From JAPUDQ01 sp049291395 (GTDB lineage Bacteria > Patescibacteriota > Saccharimonadia > Saccharimonadales > Saccharimonadaceae): DNA of 5,863 bases. Under the pieces are notes generated by a model. It was given only the letters and a program-made list of their open reading frames with translations. It ran no database searches and had not been told where the DNA came from. Location: contig JBATPJ010000011.1 in the NCBI GenBank assembly GCA_049291395.1, positions 1-5,863 of the forward strand. Direction: 5' to 3'. A program made the translations under genes and the position numbers. Position 1 is the first letter of the stretch, and every line of letters starts with the position of its first letter. Of this stretch, positions 1 through 5,212 are shown piece after piece.

Positions 1-390
1 ATCATCGTGCTGATCACCGCTGCTGTCGCGATCGTCGCGCTGGTCGTCGGTGGTATCGGCATCATGAACATCATGCTCGTCAGCGTCACCGAGCGCACTC
101 GTGAAGTCGGCATCCGCAAGGCCCTCGGCGCCAGCGATCGCCACATCTTCGGACAATTCCTCATCGAGGCCCTGACCATGACCGTCGTCGGCGGTATCAT
201 CGGCCTACTCTCGGCCTATATCATCGCATTTTTCGTCGCGACGTTCTTTGCCTTCCAGCCAGCCCTGACCTGGGAAATCGTCGGTATCGCCATGGGTCTC
301 GCCGTCAGCGTCGGCGTCATCTTCGGGCTTTACCCTGCCCTCAAAGCCTCACGCAAAGACCCGATCGACGCGCTCAGACAATACGAATAA
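1..390 (+). CDS. MacB/FtsX-type ABC transporter permease, C-terminal part
   Basis: The reading frame is open from the first base of the window, so the N-terminus lies to the left; 129 residues and a TAA stop are visible. The start of this piece is a hydrophobic segment (about residues 2-27) carrying the GGIGIMNIMLVSVTERTREVGIRKALGA block that is the hallmark of MacB-like permeases. In that family it follows the second membrane helix and contacts the ATPase partner. Two more membrane helices follow (about 56-84 and 92-112), and the protein ends in the typical ASRKDPIDALRQYE tail. The family works as a dimer with a MacB-type ATPase and drives mechanotransmission-type export of peptides, lipoproteins or drugs across the cytoplasmic membrane. 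The substrate cannot be told from this part. The ATPase gene would be expected upstream, outside the window. The gene is convergent with the isomerase gene; only 62 bases separate the stops. Confidence 0.93.
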   Translation: MIVLITAAVAIVALVVGGIGIMNIMLVSVTERTREVGIRKALGASDRHIFGQFLIEALTMTVVGGIIGLLSAYIIAFFVATFFAFQPALTWEIVGIAMGLAVSVGVIFGLYPALKASRKDPIDALRQYE

Positions 391-419
391 ATCGCGAGTT
401 CATTCAAGAATTTCAACCA

Positions 420-447
420 ATGATCAACGATCACCGGTCAACGATCA
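420..447. repeat. four imperfect 7-bp tandem repeats between convergent genes
   Basis: The intergenic stretch reads as four consecutive 7-base units: ATGATCA, ACGATCA, CCGGTCA, ACGATCA. Units 2 and 4 are identical. The array contains short palindromes (TGATCA at 421-426, ACCGGT at 433-438) and a small TGATC-AAC-GATCA hairpin. No run of T follows, so it is not a convincing terminator for either flanking gene. Function unknown. Confidence 0.5.
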
Positions 448-452
448 ATGTC

Positions 453-1484
453 CTATCCTAATTCTTTTTTGAGTTTCTCGACCAGCTCGACCGGCGTCGG
501 GTTGACACCGTTTAATATCCCGAGATAGATACTGACGAAATCACCGAGGGCAAAACTCCAGGCCAGTTGCTGCAATAGCGTTTCGCCATGAGGCACGACG
601 ACGATCGGCGCTGGACGCATACCGGACAGTAGTCGCTCGGATATTTCAAAGCGTTTTTGGACACGTGCGTGCTCGAGCGATGAACGAATCTCGACGACGG
701 CAAATGGTTTCTCGATCGGGTGTGACGTCCAACCCATAAATTCGTTGTGATTAAACTCAGGGTATTGGTTGACCCACGCGGTGTTTTTGGCGTTTTCGTT
801 CATACAGATTTTCCATTTGTTGGCCGCTGGATAGAGCCTCGGGCCAGCATACATGATCACCGTCTTGCCCATGAGCTGTAGCGCCAGTTGCTTGGCGTAG
901 TTGTGCTCGGTCGGCACATCAGCAGCCCAGCCGCTGATCTCACCACGCAGCCAGTCACCGGTTGTTGCTAGTTCACCCGCATCTTGATCGACGATGCCGA
1001 GGCTTTTCACGATCGTGACAAAAGCATTGACGAAATAAAATGTCGCCATGCGTGGCTGGATACCGGCCGGGATCGAAAACAGCGGGTAATTTTTCTCATG
1101 CGCGATGTCGACGAGCTTGCCACCAGCAGCCACAATCGCGATCTGAGCACCTTTTTGCTCAGCCTGGTGGAGTGCTTCGAGCGTTTCCTCAGTGTTGCCG
1201 GAGTAGCTCGAGGCGACAAAGAGCGTCTGCTCCCCGACATATGGTGGGATATCATAGTTTCTGACGACCTCAAACGGCACGCGAAGCTGTGGCCACGACT
1301 GCACGACCACCATCGGTAGCGCCGAGCCGCCCATACCAGCCCAGACGACATTGAGGATTGGCAGCCGCGCGGCAAATTCTGCGTCAAATTGTCGAGAAAA
1401 ATATTCACACTGACCAGCCGCTATCCCAAGCGCATCCTGAGGATCACGCTGAGCGATCACATTTGCATTATCAAGTATCTCCAT
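453..1484 (-). CDS. bifunctional phosphoglucose/phosphomannose isomerase (SIS-domain family)
   Basis: This 343-residue cytosolic enzyme belongs to the SIS-fold PGI/PMI family best known from archaea, not the longer classical Pgi. It interconverts glucose-6-phosphate and fructose-6-phosphate, and probably mannose-6-phosphate and fructose-6-phosphate. Visible signatures, in order: GMGGSA (50-55), SSYSGNTEETL (92-102, phosphosugar-binding SIS motif), GIQPRMATFY (141-150), NENAK (229-233) and PEFNHNE (242-248). E230 and H246 are 16 residues apart, matching the catalytic Glu203 and His219 of the Pyrobaculum aerophilum enzyme. A C-terminal lysine in the VEKLKKEL tail (K337 or K339) would be the third catalytic residue. 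The ATG at 1484 is preceded by AGGGGGG four bases upstream. Length is somewhat above the roughly 300-residue archaeal enzymes. It is a single gene, convergent with the permease on one side and divergent from 1569-2138 on the other. Confidence 0.93.
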   Translation of the reverse strand: MEILDNANVIAQRDPQDALGIAAGQCEYFSRQFDAEFAARLPILNVVWAGMGGSALPMVVVQSWPQLRVPFEVVRNYDIPPYVGEQTLFVASSYSGNTEETLEALHQAEQKGAQIAIVAAGGKLVDIAHEKNYPLFSIPAGIQPRMATFYFVNAFVTIVKSLGIVDQDAGELATTGDWLRGEISGWAADVPTEHNYAKQLALQLMGKTVIMYAGPRLYPAANKWKICMNENAKNTAWVNQYPEFNHNEFMGWTSHPIEKPFAVVEIRSSLEHARVQKRFEISERLLSGMRPAPIVVVPHGETLLQQLAWSFALGDFVSIYLGILNGVNPTPVELVEKLKKELG

Positions 1485-1488
1485 ATGA

Positions 1489-1495
1489 CCCCCCT
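1489..1495 (-). promoter_or_regulatory. ribosome binding site of the isomerase gene
   Basis: On the minus strand AGGGGGG lies four bases before the ATG at 1484. It is a G-rich variant of the usual AGGAGG and rather close to the start. No other in-frame ATG lies nearby, so it fixes the start. Confidence 0.55.
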
Positions 1496-1511
1496 ATCTA
1501 TTCACAGTCAT

Positions 1512-1541
1512 TTGTATCTATGATACAGTAAAGTCTAAGAT
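1512..1541 (+). promoter_or_regulatory. candidate promoter for 1569-2138
   Basis: TTGTAT (1512-1517) and TAAGAT (1536-1541) are 18 bases apart, an acceptable sigma-70-type pair. Transcription would begin near 1548 and leave a short leader of about 20 bases that holds the AAGGGG ribosome binding site. The -35 box overlaps the palindrome at 1513-1527. Confidence 0.4.
1513..1527. promoter_or_regulatory. perfect palindrome in a divergent promoter region, possible operator
   Basis: TGTATC-TAT-GATACA is a perfect inverted repeat with 6-base arms and a 3-base centre. It sits midway between the divergent starts of the isomerase (1484) and the 1569 gene, where it overlaps the candidate promoters. A further half-site-like GATACAAA occurs at 1572-1579, just inside the rightward gene. 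It could bind a dimeric repressor controlling both genes; no cognate regulator is identified. Confidence 0.4.
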
Positions 1542-1559
1542 TTAGCATAACAATTTCAA
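1532..1559 (-). promoter_or_regulatory. candidate promoter for the isomerase gene
   Basis: On the minus strand TTGAAA (1559-1554) is followed after 16 bases by TAGACT (1537-1532), which matches four of six positions of the -10 consensus. Transcription would start near 1524, inside the palindrome. An alternative pair is TTAGAC with TACAAA slightly downstream, so the exact promoter is uncertain. Confidence 0.35.
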
Positions 1560-1563
1560 GGGG
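1558..1563 (+). promoter_or_regulatory. ribosome binding site that selects ATG 1569
   Basis: AAGGGG ends five bases before the ATG at 1569. An in-frame GTG at 1563 overlaps the last G of this site and therefore cannot be the start it serves. Confidence 0.65.
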
Positions 1564-1568
1564 TGGGC

Positions 1569-2138
1569 ATGGATACAAACGGACAACCAATAACTGATGA
1601 TGCGGAGCTTGCAAAGGTGCTTGAAGGCATGCAAGACGCCGCGACAGCTGTTACGAGTACCTCAGCGACCGGCCTTAGTTTTGAAGAAGCACAGGTCCCA
1701 CCCGCGCCCGTACCGGCGACTGATCCTAACGCACCCGTCACTCCTGCCCCAGCAGTCGTGCCGAGTGATGCATTGCCTCCAGTCGACGTCACCACCCCTG
1801 ACGTCTCGACTGTCACTCCTGGTGAGCCTGCCTTGTCTATCCCGACGCTCGCCCCCTCGACGATGCCTGTCGCCAGCGACCCCGCTCTCGACAGCATCAA
1901 AAAAGACGCCTTGGAGCAGCTACGCCCACTCGTCGACAAACTTGACCTCGAACCAGACGAGAAATTTGATACACTCCTACTCATCATTCGCTCGACAGAT
2001 GACAAATCTCTCGTGAGCCAAGCCTACGAATCAGCCAAACTCATCCAAGACGAAGCCAAACGCGCCGAAGCCATGCTCGACATCATCAAAGAGATCGACT
2101 ACTTCAACAACCCCGCCGCCGGCCAGCCAAAGCTCTAA
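1569..2138 (+). CDS. hypothetical protein with Pro-rich arm and helical C-terminal domain
   Basis: I do not recognise a named family. The 189-residue product (start at ATG 1569, set by AAGGGG) has three parts. Residues 1-42 are a short acidic, mildly helical segment. Residues 43-105 are a low-complexity arm rich in Pro, Ala, Val, Thr and Asp (for example VPPAPVPATDPNAPVTPAPA), probably disordered. Residues 106-178 form a compact charged helical domain containing DALEQLRPLVDKLDL, EKFDTLLLIIRSTDD, SAKLIQDEAKRAEAML and DIIKEIDYF. There is no signal peptide or membrane segment, so a cytosolic location is likely. The C-terminal domain has the look of a helical-hairpin protein-interaction module tethered by a flexible linker. 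The contrast between a degenerate arm and an orderly domain suggests selection acts mainly on the C-terminus. A strong terminator follows 13 bases after the stop; the gene is monocistronic. Confidence 0.85.
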   Translation: MDTNGQPITDDAELAKVLEGMQDAATAVTSTSATGLSFEEAQVPPAPVPATDPNAPVTPAPAVVPSDALPPVDVTTPDVSTVTPGEPALSIPTLAPSTMPVASDPALDSIKKDALEQLRPLVDKLDLEPDEKFDTLLLIIRSTDDKSLVSQAYESAKLIQDEAKRAEAMLDIIKEIDYFNNPAAGQPKL

Positions 2139-2151
2139 CCGATTCGTGCAA

Positions 2152-2181
2152 TAAAAGAGTGTCTCAGCGGACACTCTTTTA
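2152..2181. terminator. strong bidirectional intrinsic terminator
   Basis: A perfect 12-bp stem (TAAAAGAGTGTC at 2152-2163 with GACACTCTTTTA at 2170-2181) closes a TCAGCG loop. The arms end in A and T runs, so the hairpin gives a U-tract on both strands. It lies between two convergent stops (2138 and 2234) and should end both transcripts. Confidence 0.88.
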
Positions 2182-2233
2182 AATAATAGTAATGTATCGC
2201 CCCGTTCACTGACGACACCCAGATAAGGGACGA

Positions 2234-2977
2234 TTACTCAATTGATGCTAGTTGCCAGCTTGCGTCAAATAGATGACGCTGCACCGTCGCGAAATCATTG
2301 TTATCGATAATAACTCCGCTTGTTTGGTTGTATTCGTTGATCGTAATGATTGCGACTTTGGTACCGTAGACGATCGTGTAGCAGCCGGTGTCAGCGTGTC
2401 CAGCCGAGAGGAATCGTGAGGTGGCGAATTCTGCATCTTCACCGAGACTCTTACCCTGCCTCAAAACACTCACCTCCAACTGCAATGCCACGCGCTCTCT
2501 CGTAAAATGGGGGAAATTAGCGTACAGGTACAAACTCACACGAGGCGAGGAAATGACACGATATCTACTCAAATTGTCGAGACGACACGTTTTGAGTATG
2601 TCGCGCAGAATCGTTGCAGTACCCTCCTCTCCTTCGTAAAACGACGTGAAGTGAAACCGTGATGGGTCGCTGCCGGCCCCGCGTAGCGATTCAATATAGG
2701 TCGGCAAGCCCATCTGCGTACCAAATAATTGTTGGCGTTTTTCCTCGATAAGCTCATGTAACACTTCGGGGTCTTTAGCTCGATACCGTTGTCGTTTGCC
2801 GACATTGATACGGGTAACGAGTCCTGTTCGGATGAGGTCTTTCACCGATTCAAAGACGCTGCCTCGATTGATGCCGGTAGCAGCCGCCACATCTCGCAAT
2901 GAGCACTGAGGGTTATGTAGTAGTGCCTCATATACTCTTTTGTCACGGATTGATAATCCAATATCACGAAAATCCAT
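2234..2977 (-). CDS. TrmB-like winged-helix transcriptional regulator
   Basis: The 247-residue protein starts with a winged helix-turn-helix (about 8-68). Helices run through RDKRVYEALL and SLRDVAAATG, the recognition helix is NRGSVFESVKDLIRTGLV (37-54), and the wing is TRINVGKRQRYRA. A short helix (70-98) leads to a C-terminal sensor-like domain. That domain opens with SFYEGEEGTATILRDIL (112-128), a pattern typical of TrmB-like regulators, and continues with alternating beta strands (VISSPRVSLYLY, TIVYGTKVAIITI, SGVIIDNNDF). In archaea TrmB proteins repress sugar-transport and metabolic genes and respond to sugars; many candidate-phyla bacteria carry related proteins of unknown ligand. It diverges from the orphan gene at 3098, the most obvious target besides itself. 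No Shine-Dalgarno precedes the ATG, and a -10 box sits only nine bases upstream, which suggests a leaderless mRNA. Family assignment is fairly firm; ligand and targets are unknown. Confidence 0.85.
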   Translation of the reverse strand: MDFRDIGLSIRDKRVYEALLHNPQCSLRDVAAATGINRGSVFESVKDLIRTGLVTRINVGKRQRYRAKDPEVLHELIEEKRQQLFGTQMGLPTYIESLRGAGSDPSRFHFTSFYEGEEGTATILRDILKTCRLDNLSRYRVISSPRVSLYLYANFPHFTRERVALQLEVSVLRQGKSLGEDAEFATSRFLSAGHADTGCYTIVYGTKVAIITINEYNQTSGVIIDNNDFATVQRHLFDASWQLASIE

Positions 2978-2986
2978 TGTGTTATC

Positions 2987-2992
2987 AGTATA
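2987..2992 (-). promoter_or_regulatory. -10 box implying a leaderless mRNA for the TrmB-like gene
   Basis: TATACT on the minus strand (2992-2987) matches five of six bases of the -10 consensus. Only nine bases separate it from the ATG at 2977, so transcription should begin within about three bases of the start codon. No AGGAGG-like site lies between. A good -35 box at normal spacing is not obvious: an ATGACA at 3011-3006 gives a 13-base spacer. Confidence 0.4.
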
Positions 2993-3017
2993 TCATGCAG
3001 GAGTTTGTCATAATGTT

Positions 3018-3044
3018 TTGACCATTTTCTATATGCGCTATAAC
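3018..3044 (+). promoter_or_regulatory. candidate promoter for the 3098 gene
   Basis: TTGACC (3018-3023) and TATAAC (3039-3044) are 15 bases apart, somewhat tight for sigma-70. The leader would be about 47 bases and ends in AAGGAG (3082-3087), ten bases before ATG 3098. A perfect ACTAGT palindrome (3058-3063) and a second CTAG (3064-3067) lie just past the predicted start and could be part of an operator. Confidence 0.4.
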
Positions 3045-3097
3045 CTCCATAGACAATACTAGTCTAGCATCAGCACTAAACAAGGAGAGAAATAATT

Positions 3098-3955
3098 ATG
3101 ATGGCACGTATTGACCTTTACCCTGTCGGGGCAGAGTTTATCCCTGCCGACCACCGGCAGGCTGTCGATATGGATACGTCAAACAGCCCAAGGATGCTAC
3201 TGTCTCCCGCCAATGGATACGGTAGTAGTTTTCACGATATGATCCAAATATTTGATATCGATCGGTTGCATCTCGAGCAACGAACACGATTTTTTGGCAG
3301 TCCTGAAAAGATAAAACAAGGCATTCGCCCGCTTCGACTAGAGCTAGGGAATATAGCGGCCAGAGCCAGCGAAGCCGGACGGGCCGCAGCAGAATCAAAT
3401 GGCGGCACGAGCGTTGGACATGGCTCTATCGAACATAGCATCCGCTCTAGTGTTGCCGATATCATTGATGACATTGCTCAGCGTCTTAAGGGAGCCTATG
3501 ATGACAACCCAGAGACGCCCCTCATAAAGACTCTTGAGACTATCGGTTCCGCGTATGGCGAATACCTTACAGGTGATGGGACGAGGGTAAATATCAAAAG
3601 TCACCCCTTGCCACCTCTTGCCGACGATACGGCACGCTCATCGATAAAAACGGCAGCACAGGAGTTGCCATACCGCCTCCTGCATGCGGCACCATTAGAT
3701 ATAAAGTCTGGCCCTCAAGACATGACGGTAAATGATACCGAAAGCCCGCTTGCTATCACCTCTCAGGAGCGAGAAATTATCGGTCGTATTCGTACCGCCT
3801 TTCCTCGTTTGACAGTGATGACGCATCGAGATCCAGAAACGAATAGGTCTATGAGACGAGGCTTGGACGACTCGGACGTCATCGGCTATGCTCTCAGGGT
3901 GCTGGAACAGATGATTAACCAAGCATCCGCCGCACCCCAGCAAGATGTCAGATAG
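3098..3955 (+). CDS. hypothetical soluble helical protein, divergent from the TrmB-like regulator
   Basis: I recognise no family for this 285-residue protein. It has no signal peptide, no membrane segment and no obvious catalytic motif. The N-terminus (1-45) is mixed. Residues 46-100 look helical (HDMIQIFDIDRLHLEQRTRF, then LRLELGNIAARASEAGRAAAES). After a Gly-rich break (NGGTSVGHGS, 101-110) a second helical stretch runs to about 157 (SVADIIDDIAQRLKGAYDD, TLETIGSAYGEYL). A Pro-containing linker (167-215) leads to a basic, helical C-terminus (EREIIGRIRTAFPRL, then VIGYALRVLEQMI). The first of two consecutive ATG codons is chosen because it lies ten bases after AAGGAG. Codon use differs from the isomerase, permease and groEL genes: six ATA isoleucine and seven AGA/AGG arginine codons. 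That suggests a lineage-specific or acquired gene. Its divergent pairing with the TrmB-like gene makes control by that regulator plausible but unproven. Confidence 0.78.
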   Translation: MMARIDLYPVGAEFIPADHRQAVDMDTSNSPRMLLSPANGYGSSFHDMIQIFDIDRLHLEQRTRFFGSPEKIKQGIRPLRLELGNIAARASEAGRAAAESNGGTSVGHGSIEHSIRSSVADIIDDIAQRLKGAYDDNPETPLIKTLETIGSAYGEYLTGDGTRVNIKSHPLPPLADDTARSSIKTAAQELPYRLLHAAPLDIKSGPQDMTVNDTESPLAITSQEREIIGRIRTAFPRLTVMTHRDPETNRSMRRGLDDSDVIGYALRVLEQMINQASAAPQQDVR

Positions 3956-3976
3956 CGATAAACAGATAGCGCTAAT
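3949..3976. repeat. 14-bp tandem duplication across the stop of the 3098 gene
   Basis: CAGATAGCGATAAA (3949-3962) is followed at once by CAGATAGCGCTAAT (3963-3976), 12 of 14 bases identical. The first copy contains the TAG stop (3953-3955); the second runs into the hairpin at 3973-4002. It is probably a small slippage duplication. Confidence 0.6.
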
Positions 3977-4002
3977 AGAGCTGCATCATGGCAGCTCTAT
4001 TA
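3973..4002. terminator. hairpin terminator after the 3098 gene and the groEL remnant
   Basis: A perfect 12-bp stem (TAATAGAGCTGC at 3973-3984 with GCAGCTCTATTA at 3991-4002) closes an ATCATG loop. The U-tracts are weak on both strands (TATTATTCT on plus). It lies 17 bases after the stop of the rightward gene. On the minus strand it is 24 bases after the stop of the groEL remnant, the same relative place as the terminator of the intact groEL, and it shares a GCTGCC motif with it. Confidence 0.65.
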
Positions 4003-4023
4003 TTCTGGCTATGGACAACCTTT

Positions 4024-4044
4024 TCGCTAGTACCCCATCCCTCC
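4024..4044. repeat. 21-bp direct repeat, copy 1 (matches 5418-5438)
   Basis: Every base is identical to 5418-5438, which forms the last codons and stop of the intact groEL. The two copies are 1394 bp apart in the same orientation and bracket the 4200-5201 gene. A chance match of this length inside one window is very unlikely. Confidence 0.93.
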
Positions 4045-4059
4045 TTGTATGCCACCAGC
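4027..4059 (-). pseudogene. displaced copy of the groEL 3' end
   Basis: Read on the minus strand, the 11 codons encode AGGIQGGMGY and a TAG stop; the intact groEL ends AGGGMPGGMGY with TAG. Thirty of 33 bases match once a single GGT codon is deleted; the changes are ATG to ATA and CCC to CAA. Beyond the GCT codon at 4059 similarity disappears. The frame stays open back to an ATG at 4113, giving a possible 28-residue peptide. That ATG lies inside the U-tract region of the preceding terminator and has no good ribosome binding site, so I treat the piece as a gene remnant. It marks either the displaced original end of groEL after an insertion, or the leftover of an old groEL duplication. Confidence 0.85.
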
Positions 4060-4120
4060 TAGCCGAAGCTCTAATCTAGGAGTAGTCCCAATAATATCAG
4101 ATGAAGTACTCATAAAATTG

Positions 4121-4147
4121 AAAACCCCACCACTGGCTGTGATGGGG
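4121..4147 (-). terminator. intrinsic terminator of the 4200-5201 gene
   Basis: On the minus strand CCCCATCAC pairs with GTGGTGGGG around an AGCCA loop; nine pairs form, one of them a U-G wobble, and TTTTCAATTTT follows. Because the wobble becomes a C-A mismatch on the plus strand, the hairpin is better built for the minus-strand transcript. It lies about 55 bases past the stop at 4200. Confidence 0.85.
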
Positions 4148-4150
4148 CGC

Positions 4151-4194
4151 GCCGGTATTTCCGGCTCTCGGTCTAAGGCGGACCGATAACGCCT
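4151..4194 (-). other. structured 3' UTR with small hairpin and possible pseudoknot
   Basis: Between the stop at 4200 and the terminator, three stems can be drawn. GCCGG/CCGGC (4151-4155 with 4161-4165) is a simple hairpin with a 5-base loop. TCGGTC/GACCGA (4168-4173 with 4181-4186) and AGGCG/CGCCT (4176-4180 with 4190-4194) interlock, because one arm of the second lies in the loop of the first. Together these two could form an H-type pseudoknot beginning five bases after the TAG stop, or act as alternative stems. The function is unknown. Confidence 0.45.
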
Positions 4195-4199
4195 AGGTG

Positions 4200-4210
4200 C
4201 TACCTGGAAG
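4200..4210. repeat. 11-bp inverted repeat, left arm (partner 5210-5220)
   Basis: CTACCTGGAAG is the exact reverse complement of CTTCCAGGTAG at 5210-5220. The left arm contains the last three codons and TAG stop of the 4200-5201 gene; the right arm contains part of its Shine-Dalgarno. No target-site duplication is visible outside the arms. Confidence 0.6.
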
Positions 4211-5201
4211 TAATGCCGTGCCTCGAGAGAATCTCGGCAACTCGAGGGTCGGCAACGGTATGACGCTCAGCAAGCTGAGTATTCAAACCGATCACCTGCT
4301 GCTGCAGGTCATCGTTCTCCTCCCGGAGACGGTCGTTCATGGACTGAACGCTGGCGATGATCTCGTCGAGCTTGACGATCGACTCCTTGAGACTCTCGAT
4401 CTCCGTCTCTTGCCGCTCGACGATACCGGCCAGCGCGCTCAAGTAGTCGACAGTCTCGGCAGTATCACCGGCTGTAGCCGGATTGCTGTCAACCGACACG
4501 ACCGGTGACTCCGCTGACTGTTTCTTTGTCGCAAAGAGACGCCGCGCCTCTACTACCATCTCAGGCGTCACCGTCTCGAGGTCGCAGTTAACGACGTACG
4601 AGCTGGAGCGGTAGCCAGTCATGGTGGTTTCGTACAGACCCAGCTTGCGGAGATGCTCCATGGCTCTCTGAGCCTGAGTCTCCGTCATGTTGCCACCGGC
4701 CATGAGGGTCGCGAGAACCGACTTCTCATAGCCGGCACCAGACTCGTCTGCTGCACGCCGGAGAATCATGAGACACCCCGTCAGCGTCTCGTGATATGGA
4801 GCGCCTCGGGTATAGCGCCACTCCCCTTGGCCTCCACCTGCAGGATTCTGGTCGACCTTCGACACGACCACTTCCGAGCAGAGATTATCTGGCAAATACG
4901 GTGGCACGCCCTTGGCGAACGACGCCTCACGCTTCTCCTGGGGGGAGAGCTCAGTGCGATCGATATGTCTACGCGAGGCCGGATGTGCCACGCTGTCGAT
5001 CATGCCATTGGAGTGACGGCGGACGATCAATTTCCCCGATGCCCCCAGGGTTTGGAGAGCCTTATCGACCTGTTTCTTTCCGGCTTCAGTGTTCACCCCC
5101 ACGATCGAACAGAGGGTGGACACGGGGTTTCTACCCCCGACCGAGCCACGATGTGAAACTGCATTCATAACGTCCCGAGTCACTTGACTCTGACTGGCCA
5201 T
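4200..5201 (-). CDS. hypothetical protein with two winged-helix-like domains and a C-terminal coiled coil
   Basis: I recognise no named family. The start chosen is ATG 5201 (MASQSQVTRD, 333 residues), six bases after AAGGA; an in-frame ATG at 5246 would add 15 residues but has no ribosome binding site. Residues 5-65 look like a winged helix-turn-helix (DVMNAVSHRG, then TEAGKKQVDKALQTLGASGKL and the strand pair LIVRRHSNGMIDSV). A basic, Pro-containing linker follows. Residues 142-205 look like a second one (GCLMILRRAADESG, YEKSVLATLMAGG, TETQAQRAMEHLRKLGLY, then TGYRSSSYVV). Residues 251-312 form a long heptad-patterned coiled coil (IVERQETEIESLKESIVKL, DRLREENDDLQQQVIGLNTQ). A dimeric DNA-binding protein, either regulator or chromosome/plasmid-type binder, is the best inference. 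It is alone between two copies of the groEL tail, with its own promoter, leader hairpin, terminator and terminal inverted repeats, which suggests a self-contained module. Confidence 0.85.
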   Translation of the reverse strand: MASQSQVTRDVMNAVSHRGSVGGRNPVSTLCSIVGVNTEAGKKQVDKALQTLGASGKLIVRRHSNGMIDSVAHPASRRHIDRTELSPQEKREASFAKGVPPYLPDNLCSEVVVSKVDQNPAGGGQGEWRYTRGAPYHETLTGCLMILRRAADESGAGYEKSVLATLMAGGNMTETQAQRAMEHLRKLGLYETTMTGYRSSSYVVNCDLETVTPEMVVEARRLFATKKQSAESPVVSVDSNPATAGDTAETVDYLSALAGIVERQETEIESLKESIVKLDEIIASVQSMNDRLREENDDLQQQVIGLNTQLAERHTVADPRVAEILSRHGITSR

Positions 5202-5207
5202 GCACGA

Positions 5208-5212
5208 TCCTT
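5208..5212 (-). promoter_or_regulatory. ribosome binding site that selects ATG 5201
   Basis: On the minus strand GGAAGGA (core AAGGA, 5212-5208) lies six bases before ATG 5201. The upstream in-frame ATG at 5246 has no such site and falls only a few bases after the predicted transcription start. Confidence 0.7.

Noticed and set aside
1007..1408. Open frames overlapping the isomerase gene on both strands (for example 984-1319 + and 1007-1408 -)
   Set aside because: They overlap a gene with a complete set of family motifs and have Arg/Ser-rich, low-quality translations.
1563..1568. GTG start at 1563 for the 1569-2138 gene
   Set aside because: It overlaps the AAGGGG ribosome binding site; the ATG at 1569 is correctly spaced.
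1556..2005. Minus-strand 149-codon frame, Ser/Gly/Ala/Thr-rich
   Set aside because: It is the antisense of the Pro/Ala-rich arm of the 1569 gene; its low complexity follows from that.
4653..5156. Long plus-strand open frames opposite the coiled-coil gene (4653-5156 and 4796-5170)
   Set aside because: No ribosome binding sites and no plausible protein composition; they are antisense shadows of a gene with good promoter, start and terminator.
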